From contig NZ_CP018151.1 in NCBI RefSeq assembly GCF_001889265.1, forward strand, positions 1,798,001 through 1,862,000: 64,000 bases of DNA. Reading direction: 5' to 3'. Positions 41,622 to 49,506 of the stretch are shown here, piece after piece. The DNA is from Microbacterium sp. 1.5R (GTDB lineage: Bacteria; Actinomycetota; Actinomycetes; Actinomycetales; Microbacteriaceae). The stretch's first letter is position 1; each line of letters opens with the position of its first letter. The notes beneath the pieces are model-generated. The model ran no database searches. It was given only the letters and a program-made list of their open reading frames with translations, and was not told the DNA's origin. The translations under genes were made by a program, and so were the position numbers.

Positions 41622-44278
41622 GCTGACTGCAGCTCCTGCGACACGGCCTCGAGGGCTGCCTGCAGAGCGGCGACATCCGTGCCACCACCCTGAGCGACGT
41701 CGTCACGACCTCCGCCGCCGCCGCCGAGTACGGAGGCGGCGCGCTTCGCGAGGGCACCGGCCTTCGCTCCGGCGGTGCGTGCGGCATCGTTCGTCGCGAC
41801 GACCACCACCGGGCGTCCGTTCACGACAGCGCCGAGAGCGACGACGGCGGGGTCGGAACCGAGACGGTCGCGGACGCCGAGGACGAGCTCGCGCACATCG
41901 TCGGCCGACGCCACCTCACCGAGCGACTGCGCGGCCACACGGAACGCGCCGACGCGGTTCGCGGCATCGGCGATGGCCGGGACACGGCCCGCGCGCTCCT
42001 TGGACTCGAACTGGGCGATGCGCTTCTCGGCCGCCTTGAGGTTGGCGGAGAGATCCGCGATGCGCTCGGCGAGCTGGTCGCGAGGGGTCTTGAGCGAGGT
42101 GGTCAGCTGCGACACGAGCGCGCGTTCTGCAGCGAGCTCGCGGAACGCGTCCTGGCCGACCAGGGCCTCGATGCGGCGGTTCGACGCGCCGACCGACGAC
42201 TCGCCGACGACGCTGACGAGGCCGATCTCGGCACTCGTGGTGACGTGCGTGCCCGCGCAGAGTTCGCGCGACCACGGACCGCCGATGTCGACCATCCGCA
42301 CGACGTCGCCGTACTTCTCGCCGAAGAGCGCCATAGCACCGGCCTCCTTCGCCTCGTCGAGCGTCACGATGCGAGTCGTGACCTCGAGGGCGTCGTTGAC
42401 CGCGCGGTTGGTGATCTCCTCGATCTCGGTGCGCGTGTCGGCCGAGAGAGCCTGAGACCACGAGAAGTCGAAACGCATGTACCCGGCACGGTTGAGCGAA
42501 CCGGCCTGCGTGGCGGTCGGTCCGAGCGTGTCACGCAGCGCCGCATGCACGAGGTGCGTCGCCGAGTGCGCCTGCCTGGCGGCGCGTCGGTTGGCGGCGT
42601 CGACGACCGTGGTCGCGGGGTCGTCCACGGCTACAGCCCCGCGAGTGACCTCGACCGTGTGGCTGATCAGACCGGGCACCGGACGCTGCACATCGAGCAC
42701 CTCGAGCTCGTAGCCCGGCCCGACGATGACGCCCTTGTCGGCGACCTGACCGCCGGACTCGGCGTAGAGAGTCGTCTCGGCGAGCACGACCTCGGCGATC
42801 TGCCCCTCTGAGGCGGTGCGGGCCGGCTGTCCGTCGACCAGGATGCCGAGGATGCGCGAGTCGACCTCCAGCTCGGAGTAGCCGTCGAAGCCCGTCTGGC
42901 CCAGCGCACGGAGATCGCGGTACACCGAGACGTCCGCGAGCTGACGCTTGCGATTGCGTGCGTCCGCCTTGGCGCGCGAGCGCTGCTCCTGCATCAGGGT
43001 GTCGAACGCCTCACGGTCGACCGCGAGACCTGCTTCCTCAGCGACCTCGAGCGTGAGATCGATCGGGAAGCCGTACGTGTCGTGCAGCAGGAACGCCTCG
43101 GAGCCGCTCAGCGCCGCCCCGCCGCCCTTCTTCGTCTCGTCCAGAGCGAGATCGAGGATCGTCGACCCCTGCGCCAGAGTGCGCCGGAAGGTCTCCTCCT
43201 CGGCGAAGGCGGAGGCCGAGAGAGTCGACCATTCCTTCTCGAGCACCGGGTATGCCGACTTCATGGCATCACGGGACGTGGCGAAGAGCTCGGGGAAGAC
43301 CGGCTCGTCGACGCCGAGCAGACGCATCGAGCGCACCGTGCGCCGCATGAGGCGGCGGAGGATGTATCCGCGGCCCTCATTGGACGGGCGGACGCCGTCG
43401 GACAGCAGCATGAGGGACGAGCGCACGTGGTCGGCCACGACACGGAAGCGCACGTCGTCTTCGTGGACGGCACCGTAACGGCGGCCGGAGAGCTCGACCG
43501 CGCGATCGAGGACCGGGCGCACCTGATCCGTCTCGTACATGTTCTCGACGCCCTGCTTGAGGAACGCGACGCGCTCGAGTCCCATGCCGGTGTCGATGTT
43601 CTTCTGGGGCAGCTCGCCCACGATGTCGAACTCGGTCTTGCCGCGGATGTTGTCGATGAAGTCCTGCATGAACACGAGGTTCCAGATCTCGAGGAACCGC
43701 GAGTCGTCGGCCGCGGGGCCGCCGTCCTTGCCGTACGCGGGACCTCGGTCGAAGAAGATCTCGCTGTCGGGGCCACCGGGACCGGGCTGACCGGTGTTCC
43801 AGTAGTTGTCCGCACGCCCCAGACGCTGGATGCGCTCCGGCTTCAGGCCGATGATGTCGCGCCAGATGGCCTCAGCCTCGTCGTCGGTCTCGTAGACGGT
43901 GACCCAGAGGTCCTTCTCGTCGAAACCGAGGCCGCCGTCTGCCTCCGAGCTCGTCAGCAGCTCCCACGCGTAGCGGATCGCGCCCTCTTTGAAGTAGTCG
44001 CCGAAGGACCAGTTGCCCATCATCTGGAAGAAGGTGCCGTGACGCGCGGTCTTCCCGACTTCTTCGATGTCGTTGGTGCGGATGCACTTCTGCAGGTCCG
44101 CGATGCGCGGGTGCGGCGCGGGCACGACTCCGGTGAGGTACGGGATCATCGGCACCATTCCGGCGACCGTGAACAGCAGCGACGGATCGTCGCTGACCAG
44201 AGAGGCCGAGGGGACGATGACGTGGTCGTTCTTCTCGAAGAAGTCGAGATAGCGCTGCGCGATCTCCGCAGTTTTCAT
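41618..44278 (-). CDS. alaS: Alanyl-tRNA synthetase AlaS
   Basis: AlaS charges tRNA-Ala. It is 886 residues with all domains: class II aminoacylation core, the editing domain with zinc/active-site motifs HSATHLVH near residue 576 and CAGTHVTT near 674, and the C-terminal DHHA1 domain ending in a glycine-rich GGGGGGRDD segment. ATG 44278 has only a distant AAGGAC upstream. It leads the run alaS-ruvX-mltG-aroE. I see no T-box in the 79-base leader. Confidence 0.98.
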   Translation of the reverse strand: MKTAEIAQRYLDFFEKNDHVIVPSASLVSDDPSLLFTVAGMVPMIPYLTGVVPAPHPRIADLQKCIRTNDIEEVGKTARHGTFFQMMGNWSFGDYFKEGAIRYAWELLTSSEADGGLGFDEKDLWVTVYETDDEAEAIWRDIIGLKPERIQRLGRADNYWNTGQPGPGGPDSEIFFDRGPAYGKDGGPAADDSRFLEIWNLVFMQDFIDNIRGKTEFDIVGELPQKNIDTGMGLERVAFLKQGVENMYETDQVRPVLDRAVELSGRRYGAVHEDDVRFRVVADHVRSSLMLLSDGVRPSNEGRGYILRRLMRRTVRSMRLLGVDEPVFPELFATSRDAMKSAYPVLEKEWSTLSASAFAEEETFRRTLAQGSTILDLALDETKKGGGAALSGSEAFLLHDTYGFPIDLTLEVAEEAGLAVDREAFDTLMQEQRSRAKADARNRKRQLADVSVYRDLRALGQTGFDGYSELEVDSRILGILVDGQPARTASEGQIAEVVLAETTLYAESGGQVADKGVIVGPGYELEVLDVQRPVPGLISHTVEVTRGAVAVDDPATTVVDAANRRAARQAHSATHLVHAALRDTLGPTATQAGSLNRAGYMRFDFSWSQALSADTRTEIEEITNRAVNDALEVTTRIVTLDEAKEAGAMALFGEKYGDVVRMVDIGGPWSRELCAGTHVTTSAEIGLVSVVGESSVGASNRRIEALVGQDAFRELAAERALVSQLTTSLKTPRDQLAERIADLSANLKAAEKRIAQFESKERAGRVPAIADAANRVGAFRVAAQSLGEVASADDVRELVLGVRDRLGSDPAVVALGAVVNGRPVVVVATNDAARTAGAKAGALAKRAASVLGGGGGGRDDVAQGGGTDVAALQAALEAVSQELQSA

Positions 44279-44357
44279 AGGGGTGCCAGGTGTCCTTGCG
44301 TACAGGGTGTGGAGGGGCGGGACGATGATGCGGCAGCGGCCGGGAGACCGCGCGCGA

Positions 44358-44546
44358 TCAGTCGTCCGCGGGGTCTACGAGTCGCGCCTGCTGCTCGCGG
44401 TACGAGTCGCCGATGATGCCGGTGAACTCGTTGAAGCGAGCGTCGACCTCGGCGAGGATGTCGTGACCGCGCGGGTCCTTGTTCATGAAATGCGCAGCGA
44501 CGAATCCGCCGATCACACCGATCAGGAACCACAGCACGTTCTTCAT
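44358..44546 (-). CDS. Small single-pass membrane protein between rpsD and alaS
   Basis: A 62-residue protein with an N-terminal membrane segment (VLWFLIGVIGGFVAAHFM) and a charged helical tail. It is YtxH-like in general look only; I do not recognise the family with confidence. ATG 44546 has AAGGAT upstream. A short protein at this place, after rpsD and before alaS, appears in related Microbacteriaceae as far as I recall. It probably starts the alaS transcript. Confidence 0.6.
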   Translation of the reverse strand: MKNVLWFLIGVIGGFVAAHFMNKDPRGHDILAEVDARFNEFTGIIGDSYREQQARLVDPADD

Positions 44547-44605
44547 GTCGTCATCCTTGCCTCTGACCCGCGAAGGCGCGGTGTCACCATCGTATGCGCA
44601 AACGA

Positions 44606-44637
44606 CAGAAGGCGTCGGGTGACCCCGACGCCTTCTG
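44606..44637 (-). terminator. rpsD terminator
   Basis: A perfect 14-bp stem (CAGAAGGCGTCGGG / CCCGACGCCTTCTG) with loop TGAC lies 15 bases after the rpsD stop, followed on the minus strand by GTCGTTT. The short T run makes this a near-canonical intrinsic terminator. Confidence 0.85.
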
Positions 44638-44652
44638 CGGAAAAGCTGGAAC

Positions 44653-45282
44653 TCAGCGAGCTGCGTAGTACTCGACGACGAGCTGCACTTCACAGGTCAC
44701 GGGGACCTCGGCGCGCTTCGGGCGACGAACCAGGCGAGCCTGGAGCTTGTCGAGCTCGACCTCGAGGTAGCCGGGAACGGGAGGCAGGACCTCGGCGTGA
44801 CCGCCGGCCGCTGCGACCTGGAAGGGCTCGGTGCCCTCGCTCTTGGCCTTGACGTGGATGAGCTGACCCGGCTTCACGCGGAAGGACGGGCGGTCGACGA
44901 GCTGGCCGTCGACGAGGATGTGACGGTGCACGACGAGCTGACGAGCCTGCGCGGTGGTGCGGGCGAAGCCCGAACGCACGACGAGGGCGTCGAGACGCAT
45001 CTCGAGCAGCTCGACCAGGTTCTCACCGGTCAGGCCGTCCTGACGGCGAGCCTCGTTGAACGTGTTGCGCATCTGCTTCTCGCGGATGCCGTACTGCTCG
45101 CGCAGACGCTGCTTCTCACGCAGACGGACGGCGTAGTCGCTGTCTGCCTTGCGCTTGGTGCGGCCGTGCTCACCCGGAGCGTAGGGACGCTTCTCGAGGT
45201 AGCGGGCGGCCTTCGGGGTGAGCGGGATGCCGAGGGCACGGCTCAGACGTACCTTGCGGCGGTCCTGGGACTTCGTGGTCAC
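44653..45282 (-). CDS. rpsD: 30S ribosomal protein S4
   Basis: S4 is a primary 16S rRNA-binding protein that nucleates 30S assembly. It is 209 residues, with the S4 RNA-binding domain around MRLDALVVRSGFARTTAQAR. No CxxC zinc motif is present at the N-terminus, so it is the zinc-free paralogue type. GTG 45282 has GGAAGGA upstream. It is a single-gene unit with its own leader and terminator, away from the alpha operon. Confidence 0.98.
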   Translation of the reverse strand: MTTKSQDRRKVRLSRALGIPLTPKAARYLEKRPYAPGEHGRTKRKADSDYAVRLREKQRLREQYGIREKQMRNTFNEARRQDGLTGENLVELLEMRLDALVVRSGFARTTAQARQLVVHRHILVDGQLVDRPSFRVKPGQLIHVKAKSEGTEPFQVAAAGGHAEVLPPVPGYLEVELDKLQARLVRRPKRAEVPVTCEVQLVVEYYAAR

Positions 45283-45443
45283 GAAGTGTTCCTTCCGATG
45301 ACGTGGTCGCGTCTTTCACGACTCACGGACGTATCGTCCGCGTTCTGCCTTGGAGCGCACGCCGGGGCGCCAGCAAGGTGTGGTGTGAACGAGGAGATGC
45401 CCGAAAACACGGTTTCGAGCCGATCAAGTCTAACAGATTCGCG
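45283..45443 (-). promoter_or_regulatory. Long structured rpsD leader and promoter region
   Basis: A -10 hexamer TAGACT lies at 45427-45432, just after the rarA stop, which implies a leader of ~140 bases. It contains a perfect small hairpin CGGACG-ata-CGTCCG (45326-45340) and a second pairing GTCG/CGAC (45306-45322) near the ribosome site. A structured leader before S4 suggests autogenous control, known for S4 in other bacteria, but the fold here does not obviously match described S4 leaders. Confidence 0.4.
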
Positions 45444-46775
45444 TCAGCGCCCGTCGAGGATGCGTCTGATGCGCTCGAGGCGAGCCGAGATGTCGCGCTC
45501 GGCACCCAGGTTCTTGGGTTCGTAGTACCGCTTTCCGCGCAGTTCGTCAGGGAGGTACTGCTGCGGCAGGATGCCGAACTCGCTGTCGTGCGGGTAGACG
45601 TATCCCCGGCCGTGACCGAGCCGCTTCGCGCCCGGATAGTGCGCGTCTCGCAGATGCAGCGGGACGCGTCCGAACCCCCCGGAGCGGATGTCGGCGATCG
45701 CCTGGTCGATTCCCACGTACGCCGCATTCGACTTGGCTGTCGTGGCCAGATAGACGGTCGCTTCGGCGAGCGGGATCCGCCCCTCCGGCATTCCGATGAA
45801 CGCGACGGCGTCCGCGGCCGCGACCGCGATGGAGAGCGCCTGCGGGTCGGCGAGGCCCACGTCCTCGGAGGCCGAGATGACCAGGCGCCGAGCGATGAAG
45901 CGAGGGTCCTCCCCCGCCTCGATCATCCGCGCGAGATAGTGCAGGGCCGCATCCGGGTCGGATCCTCGGATCGACTTGATGAACGCGCTGATGACGTCGT
46001 AGTGCTCGTCTCCCTGACGGTCGTATCGCAGCAGCGCCTTGTCGACGGCCTGAGCGACGTCGTCCGCCGTCGCGGCGGGCACCGCGCCTTCTTCCCCCTT
46101 CGAGAGGGCTACGGCCGCTGCAGCCTCGAGTCCGGTGAGCGCACGCCGCGCATCGCCCGACGCCAGCCGGATCAGCGCCGCGCGCGCGTCGTCGGCCAGG
46201 GTGACCGCGCCATTGAGTCCGCGCGCATCGGTCACCGCCCGATCGACCAGGAGCCCGATGTCGTCATCCGTCAGCGGCTGGAGCGTGAGGAGCAGCGATC
46301 GCGACATCAACGGCGAGATCACCGAGAACGAGGGATTCTCGGTGGTCGCCGCGATCAGCAGCACCCAGCCGTTCTCGACGCCCGGGAGCAGGGCGTCCTG
46401 CTGCGCCTTGGTGAACCGATGGATCTCATCGAGGAAGAGGATCGTCGTCTGGCCATAGAGGTCGCGCTGGGTGATCGCCTCCTGCATGACCTCGCGCACG
46501 TCCTTCACGCCGGCGGTGATCGCGGAGAGCTCGACGAACCGGCGGCCCGATGAGCGTGCGATCGCCTGCGCCAGAGTGGTCTTGCCGGTGCCGGGCGGAC
46601 CCCACAGGATGATCGAGACGGCACCCGGGGATGTCGCGGCAGGGTCGGCGAGTGCGACGATCGGGGAACCCGCGCGCAGCAGGTGCTTCTGACCGGCGAC
46701 CTCATCGAGCGACACGGGGCGCATTCGCACGGCGAGAGGCGTCTGCCCGGAGAGCAGTGCGGAGGCGGAGGTCAT
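45444..46775 (-). CDS. rarA: Replication-associated recombination ATPase RarA (MgsA)
   Basis: An AAA+ ATPase of the RarA/MgsA/WRNIP1 family that acts at stalled replication forks. It is 443 residues with Walker A WGPPGTGKT at 58-66, Walker B LFLDEIHRF, the sensor AATTENPSF, and the C-terminal tetramerisation domain (DVGLADPQAL, GYVYPHD). ATG 46775 is only 6 bases after a TAGCCT hexamer, suggesting a leaderless mRNA. It reads towards rpsD. Confidence 0.96.
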   Translation of the reverse strand: MTSASALLSGQTPLAVRMRPVSLDEVAGQKHLLRAGSPIVALADPAATSPGAVSIILWGPPGTGKTTLAQAIARSSGRRFVELSAITAGVKDVREVMQEAITQRDLYGQTTILFLDEIHRFTKAQQDALLPGVENGWVLLIAATTENPSFSVISPLMSRSLLLTLQPLTDDDIGLLVDRAVTDARGLNGAVTLADDARAALIRLASGDARRALTGLEAAAAVALSKGEEGAVPAATADDVAQAVDKALLRYDRQGDEHYDVISAFIKSIRGSDPDAALHYLARMIEAGEDPRFIARRLVISASEDVGLADPQALSIAVAAADAVAFIGMPEGRIPLAEATVYLATTAKSNAAYVGIDQAIADIRSGGFGRVPLHLRDAHYPGAKRLGHGRGYVYPHDSEFGILPQQYLPDELRGKRYYEPKNLGAERDISARLERIRRILDGR

Positions 46776-46781
46776 CCGTCC

Positions 46782-46787
46782 AGGCTA
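46782..46787 (-). promoter_or_regulatory. Predicted -10 of a leaderless rarA promoter
   Basis: TAGCCT followed by GGACGG and then the rarA ATG on the minus strand. The spacing puts the RNA start at the initiation codon. There is no Shine-Dalgarno-like sequence, which agrees with leaderless translation. Confidence 0.55.
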
Positions 46788-46838
46788 ACGCGGGGCACCG
46801 ACACTTCGGGTGGGAACGGCGTGACGCGATCTCGACGG

Positions 46839-46844
46839 TAGGCT
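46839..46844 (+). promoter_or_regulatory. Predicted -10 for the small plus-strand membrane protein
   Basis: TAGGCT on the plus strand lies 43 bases before the ATG at 46888, with AAGGGAGGA as ribosome site in between. The -35 is weak. It diverges from the rarA promoter within a 112-base gap. Confidence 0.4.
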
Positions 46845-46887
46845 CTCAGGCGACGTTGCACATTCACGTCCAGTAAGGGAGGACGCA

Positions 46888-47184
46888 ATGGCCGGACGCG
46901 GGAAGAGCACGCAGCAGTCGCGCACCGAGGTGGAGCGCGCACGTCTGCACACCGCCCGCAAGACGTGGCATGAGGGTCAGATCCGGCGTCGCACCCGCGA
47001 CAACACGATCGCCGTCGTCGCCGGAGTGCTCATCGTCGCCGGAGCCGTGGTGAGCCAGGTCGTTCACGCGCAGGTGAATCCCCCGGCCCCCTCGCCTTCG
47101 CCTACCGTCGAGCCGACGGAGGCGCCCGTGCCGACAGACCCCGCGACGCCGGAGCCTGCACCCACTGAGGCCCCCGCCGGATAG
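46888..47184 (+). CDS. Single-pass membrane protein with a Pro/Thr-rich tail
   Basis: This 98-residue protein has a basic cytoplasmic N-terminus (RIRRRT-like region to residue 38), one membrane segment (about 40-60, NTIAVVAGVLIVAGAVVSQ) and a ~35-residue Pro/Ala/Thr/Glu-rich tail predicted outside. No lipobox or signal peptidase site is evident. I recognise no functional family. AAGGGAGGA 5-6 bases before the ATG supports real translation. It is one of few plus-strand genes in this region and stands alone. Confidence 0.75.
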   Translation: MAGRGKSTQQSRTEVERARLHTARKTWHEGQIRRRTRDNTIAVVAGVLIVAGAVVSQVVHAQVNPPAPSPSPTVEPTEAPVPTDPATPEPAPTEAPAG

Positions 47185-47249
47185 ACCACGGTCCCTGTGG
47201 GTGGCGGACACGGGCGTTCACTGCCCGCACTCCCCCGCGCGCACCTCGC
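47185..47249. other. Convergent gap with weak hairpin
   Basis: This 65-base gap lies between two converging genes. The only fold is CGGGC-gttcact-GCCCG at 47211-47227, a 5-bp stem that could act as a weak two-way terminator. Confidence 0.3.
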
Positions 47250-48377
47250 TCAGTACTCGGTGACCGCCAGGCGGTAGCCGCGTTTCACCACCGTGTGCAC
47301 GAGTTCGTTGCCGCCGAGAGCCTCCCGCAGCCGTGCGACGGCCACCTCGACCGCATGTCCGTTGCGCTCGGCGCCGGGGAGCACGCCCCCGAGCTCGGCG
47401 CGCGAGAGCACACGCCCGCCCGCAGAGGCGAGCGCCTCGATCAAGGCGGCAGCCGACCGCGAGAGCGGGATGAACACGCCGTCCACGAGGACTCCGCCGC
47501 TGCGTACCTCGACCAGACCCGCGTCGGTCGGCAGTGACGGTGCCCTCCCGCCGCCGAAATGCGCGATGACCGTTCGAGCGAGGGATCCGAGTCGTCCCCG
47601 GTCGGCGATCGTGGTGCGGAGGTTCGCGCCGTGCAGCGGCGCGGCCGTGATCGGGCCCACGCACGCCAGGAGGAGGCGGCCCGACTCCGCGCGTCTCCTG
47701 ACGCGCTCGAGCGCGCCGGACTCCTCTGCCACCGCGATCCACGACGCCGCTCCCGGTGCCGAGGTGAACAGCACGGCGTCCGCCTCGCCGGCCGCCGCCT
47801 GCAATGCCGAACGCCGCACCACCTCAGGATCCGGCGGCGGCCCCCACCGGTAGACCGTGATGCTCAGCACCTGGGCTCCGGCATCCGCCAGCAACTCGTC
47901 GAGGCCGTCCGATCCGGCGCCATGATGCTGCACGAGGATCCGCTTGCCCGCGACCCCGGAGGCGAGGAGGTACTCGCCGACCTCGGCCGACGTCTCGGAT
48001 TCGGCGACCCAGTCAGCCGTGAAACCTGCCTGCTGGATCGCGCCGTGCGCCTTGGGTCCCCGTGCGACGAAGTGCGCGCCCTGCAGTGCCGCGTCGAGCT
48101 GTCCGTCGAGGCCGTGCTCGTGCGCGGCATCCATCCATCCGCGAAACCCGACGCCCGTGGTGACGATCACGATGTCCGGAGGAGCGGCGATCACCTGCTC
48201 GGTGCGGGCGAGAAGCTGCGCGTCGTCGGAGTTGGTGACGATGCTCAGCGCCGGCGCGCGATGGACCACCGCACCGCGACGCTCGAGGGCTGTCGCCAGG
48301 TCGATCGAGCGGCGGTCTGCGGCGACGATGATCGTGCATCCGGCCAGCGCCGAGTCGAGCGTGCGCGCGGTCGTCAT
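47250..48377 (-). CDS. nnaR: NnaR-type regulator: HemD-like domain with C-terminal winged helix
   Basis: A 375-residue protein. Residues ~10-265 resemble uroporphyrinogen-III synthase (HemD), and residues ~287-375 are an OmpR-type DNA-binding winged helix (RLREALGGNELVHTVVKRGYRL). This architecture is that of NnaR, a co-regulator with GlnR of nitrite/nitrate assimilation in mycobacteria and streptomycetes. It is the last gene of nirB-nirD-cobA-nnaR, overlapping cobA by 4 bases, so it likely feeds back on the nirB promoter. Whether the HemD part still has catalytic activity cannot be told; sensing a tetrapyrrole is a possible alternative. Confidence 0.87.
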   Translation of the reverse strand: MTTARTLDSALAGCTIIVAADRRSIDLATALERRGAVVHRAPALSIVTNSDDAQLLARTEQVIAAPPDIVIVTTGVGFRGWMDAAHEHGLDGQLDAALQGAHFVARGPKAHGAIQQAGFTADWVAESETSAEVGEYLLASGVAGKRILVQHHGAGSDGLDELLADAGAQVLSITVYRWGPPPDPEVVRRSALQAAAGEADAVLFTSAPGAASWIAVAEESGALERVRRRAESGRLLLACVGPITAAPLHGANLRTTIADRGRLGSLARTVIAHFGGGRAPSLPTDAGLVEVRSGGVLVDGVFIPLSRSAAALIEALASAGGRVLSRAELGGVLPGAERNGHAVEVAVARLREALGGNELVHTVVKRGYRLAVTEY

Positions 48378-49141
48378 GTGGCGCTCTCCGCGATCATCGC
48401 CCTCGTCGGCAGCAGCAGTCCCGCGCGAGCCACCTCGCCGATCACGATGACGGACGGGTTCACGACCTGCGCAGCGGCCGCGTCCCGCGCCGCCGTCGCC
48501 AGGGTGCTGCGGATGGTCCGCTGTCGTTCGGTGTGACCGTTCTCGACGATCGCCACGGGGATGTCGCCGGACATCCCGTGCGACGCGGCCGAGGCTGCGA
48601 GGCGAGGCAGCGAGGCCACGCCCATCAGGACGACGGTGGTGACCGTCGGATCGGACAGAGATGCGAGCGCACTCGGGGTGAGGTCGCCGTGCCCGTTGAT
48701 GATGTGCACCGCTGACGCGACGCCGCGATGGGTCACCGGGATCCCCGCGGCCTGAGGCACCGAGATCGCGCTGCTCACGCCCGGGGTCACACTGACCGGC
48801 ACACCGGCGGCCTCACACGCGAGAACCTCTTCTCCCCCGCGACCGAGCACGAAGGGATCGCCGCCTTTCAGCCGCACCACGCGGTGGCCGGCGAGGGCGC
48901 GTTCGACGAGGAGGGCATCGATCTCGTGCTGAGGGACGGGGTGGTGACCCGGTCGTTTGCCGACATCGATGACCTCGACGTGCGACGGGAGCTCGTTCCG
49001 GAGCTCCGCGAACGGACCGAGGCGATCGGCGACCACCACGTCGGCCGCCATCAGCAGGCGATAGGCGCGCACCGTCATGAGGTCGGCGGGACCCGGCCCA
49101 CCGCCGACGAGGTCGACCCTGCCCACACGCGTCCGCCTCAT
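48374..49141 (-). CDS. cobA: Uroporphyrinogen-III C-methyltransferase (SUMT)
   Basis: SUMT methylates uroporphyrinogen III twice with SAM to precorrin-2, the branch point to siroheme, which NirB needs. It is 255 residues, a single SUMT domain without the CysG dehydrogenase/ferrochelatase part. Motifs are VDLVGGGPGPADLMT and the GGDPFVLGRGGEE loop. ATG 49141 overlaps nirD by 4 bases. Its place in the nir operon indicates a dedicated siroheme supply. Confidence 0.95.
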   Translation of the reverse strand: MRRTRVGRVDLVGGGPGPADLMTVRAYRLLMAADVVVADRLGPFAELRNELPSHVEVIDVGKRPGHHPVPQHEIDALLVERALAGHRVVRLKGGDPFVLGRGGEEVLACEAAGVPVSVTPGVSSAISVPQAAGIPVTHRGVASAVHIINGHGDLTPSALASLSDPTVTTVVLMGVASLPRLAASAASHGMSGDIPVAIVENGHTERQRTIRSTLATAARDAAAAQVVNPSVIVIGEVARAGLLLPTRAMIAESAT

Positions 49142-49506
49142 GATCCGACGCTCTCCGGCATCCGGACGTACACGACGCCGTCGTCGATCGCGACCGGCCA
49201 CACCCGCAGTGCTGCGGGGGGCTTGCCGTGGGTCTCGATGCACTCACCGGTGCGGAGATCGAAGATCTGCTTGTGGAGTGGGGATGCGACCGTGGGGACA
49301 CCCCCACGACTCCCCACGATCCCGCGGGAGATGACATTGGCTCCGCTGAACGGGTCGAGATTGTCGACTGCGAGCACGGTGCCGTCCGAGAGGAGGAACA
49401 GCGCCACCTGCTGTCCGTCCAAGAGAGCGGCTCGTCCTCGTTCGACCTCGAGGTCCTCGAGCGTGCATACCCGCACGGGCGTGGTGGAGTCCGTCGCAGT
49501 GGTCAT
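49138..49506 (-). CDS. nirD: Nitrite reductase small subunit NirD
   Basis: NirD is the small Rieske-like partner of assimilatory NADH/NADPH nitrite reductase. It is 122 residues with the Rieske fold outline (HKQIFDLRTGECIE) but without the Cys-His cluster ligands; this loss is normal for NirD. It overlaps nirB and cobA by 4 bases each, implying strict co-translation. Confidence 0.96.
   Translation of the reverse strand: MTTATDSTTPVRVCTLEDLEVERGRAALLDGQQVALFLLSDGTVLAVDNLDPFSGANVISRGIVGSRGGVPTVASPLHKQIFDLRTGECIETHGKPPAALRVWPVAIDDGVVYVRMPESVGS

Noticed and set aside
44279..44357. T-box leader before alaS
   Set aside because: Only 79 bases, with no T-box core sequence and no competing terminator.
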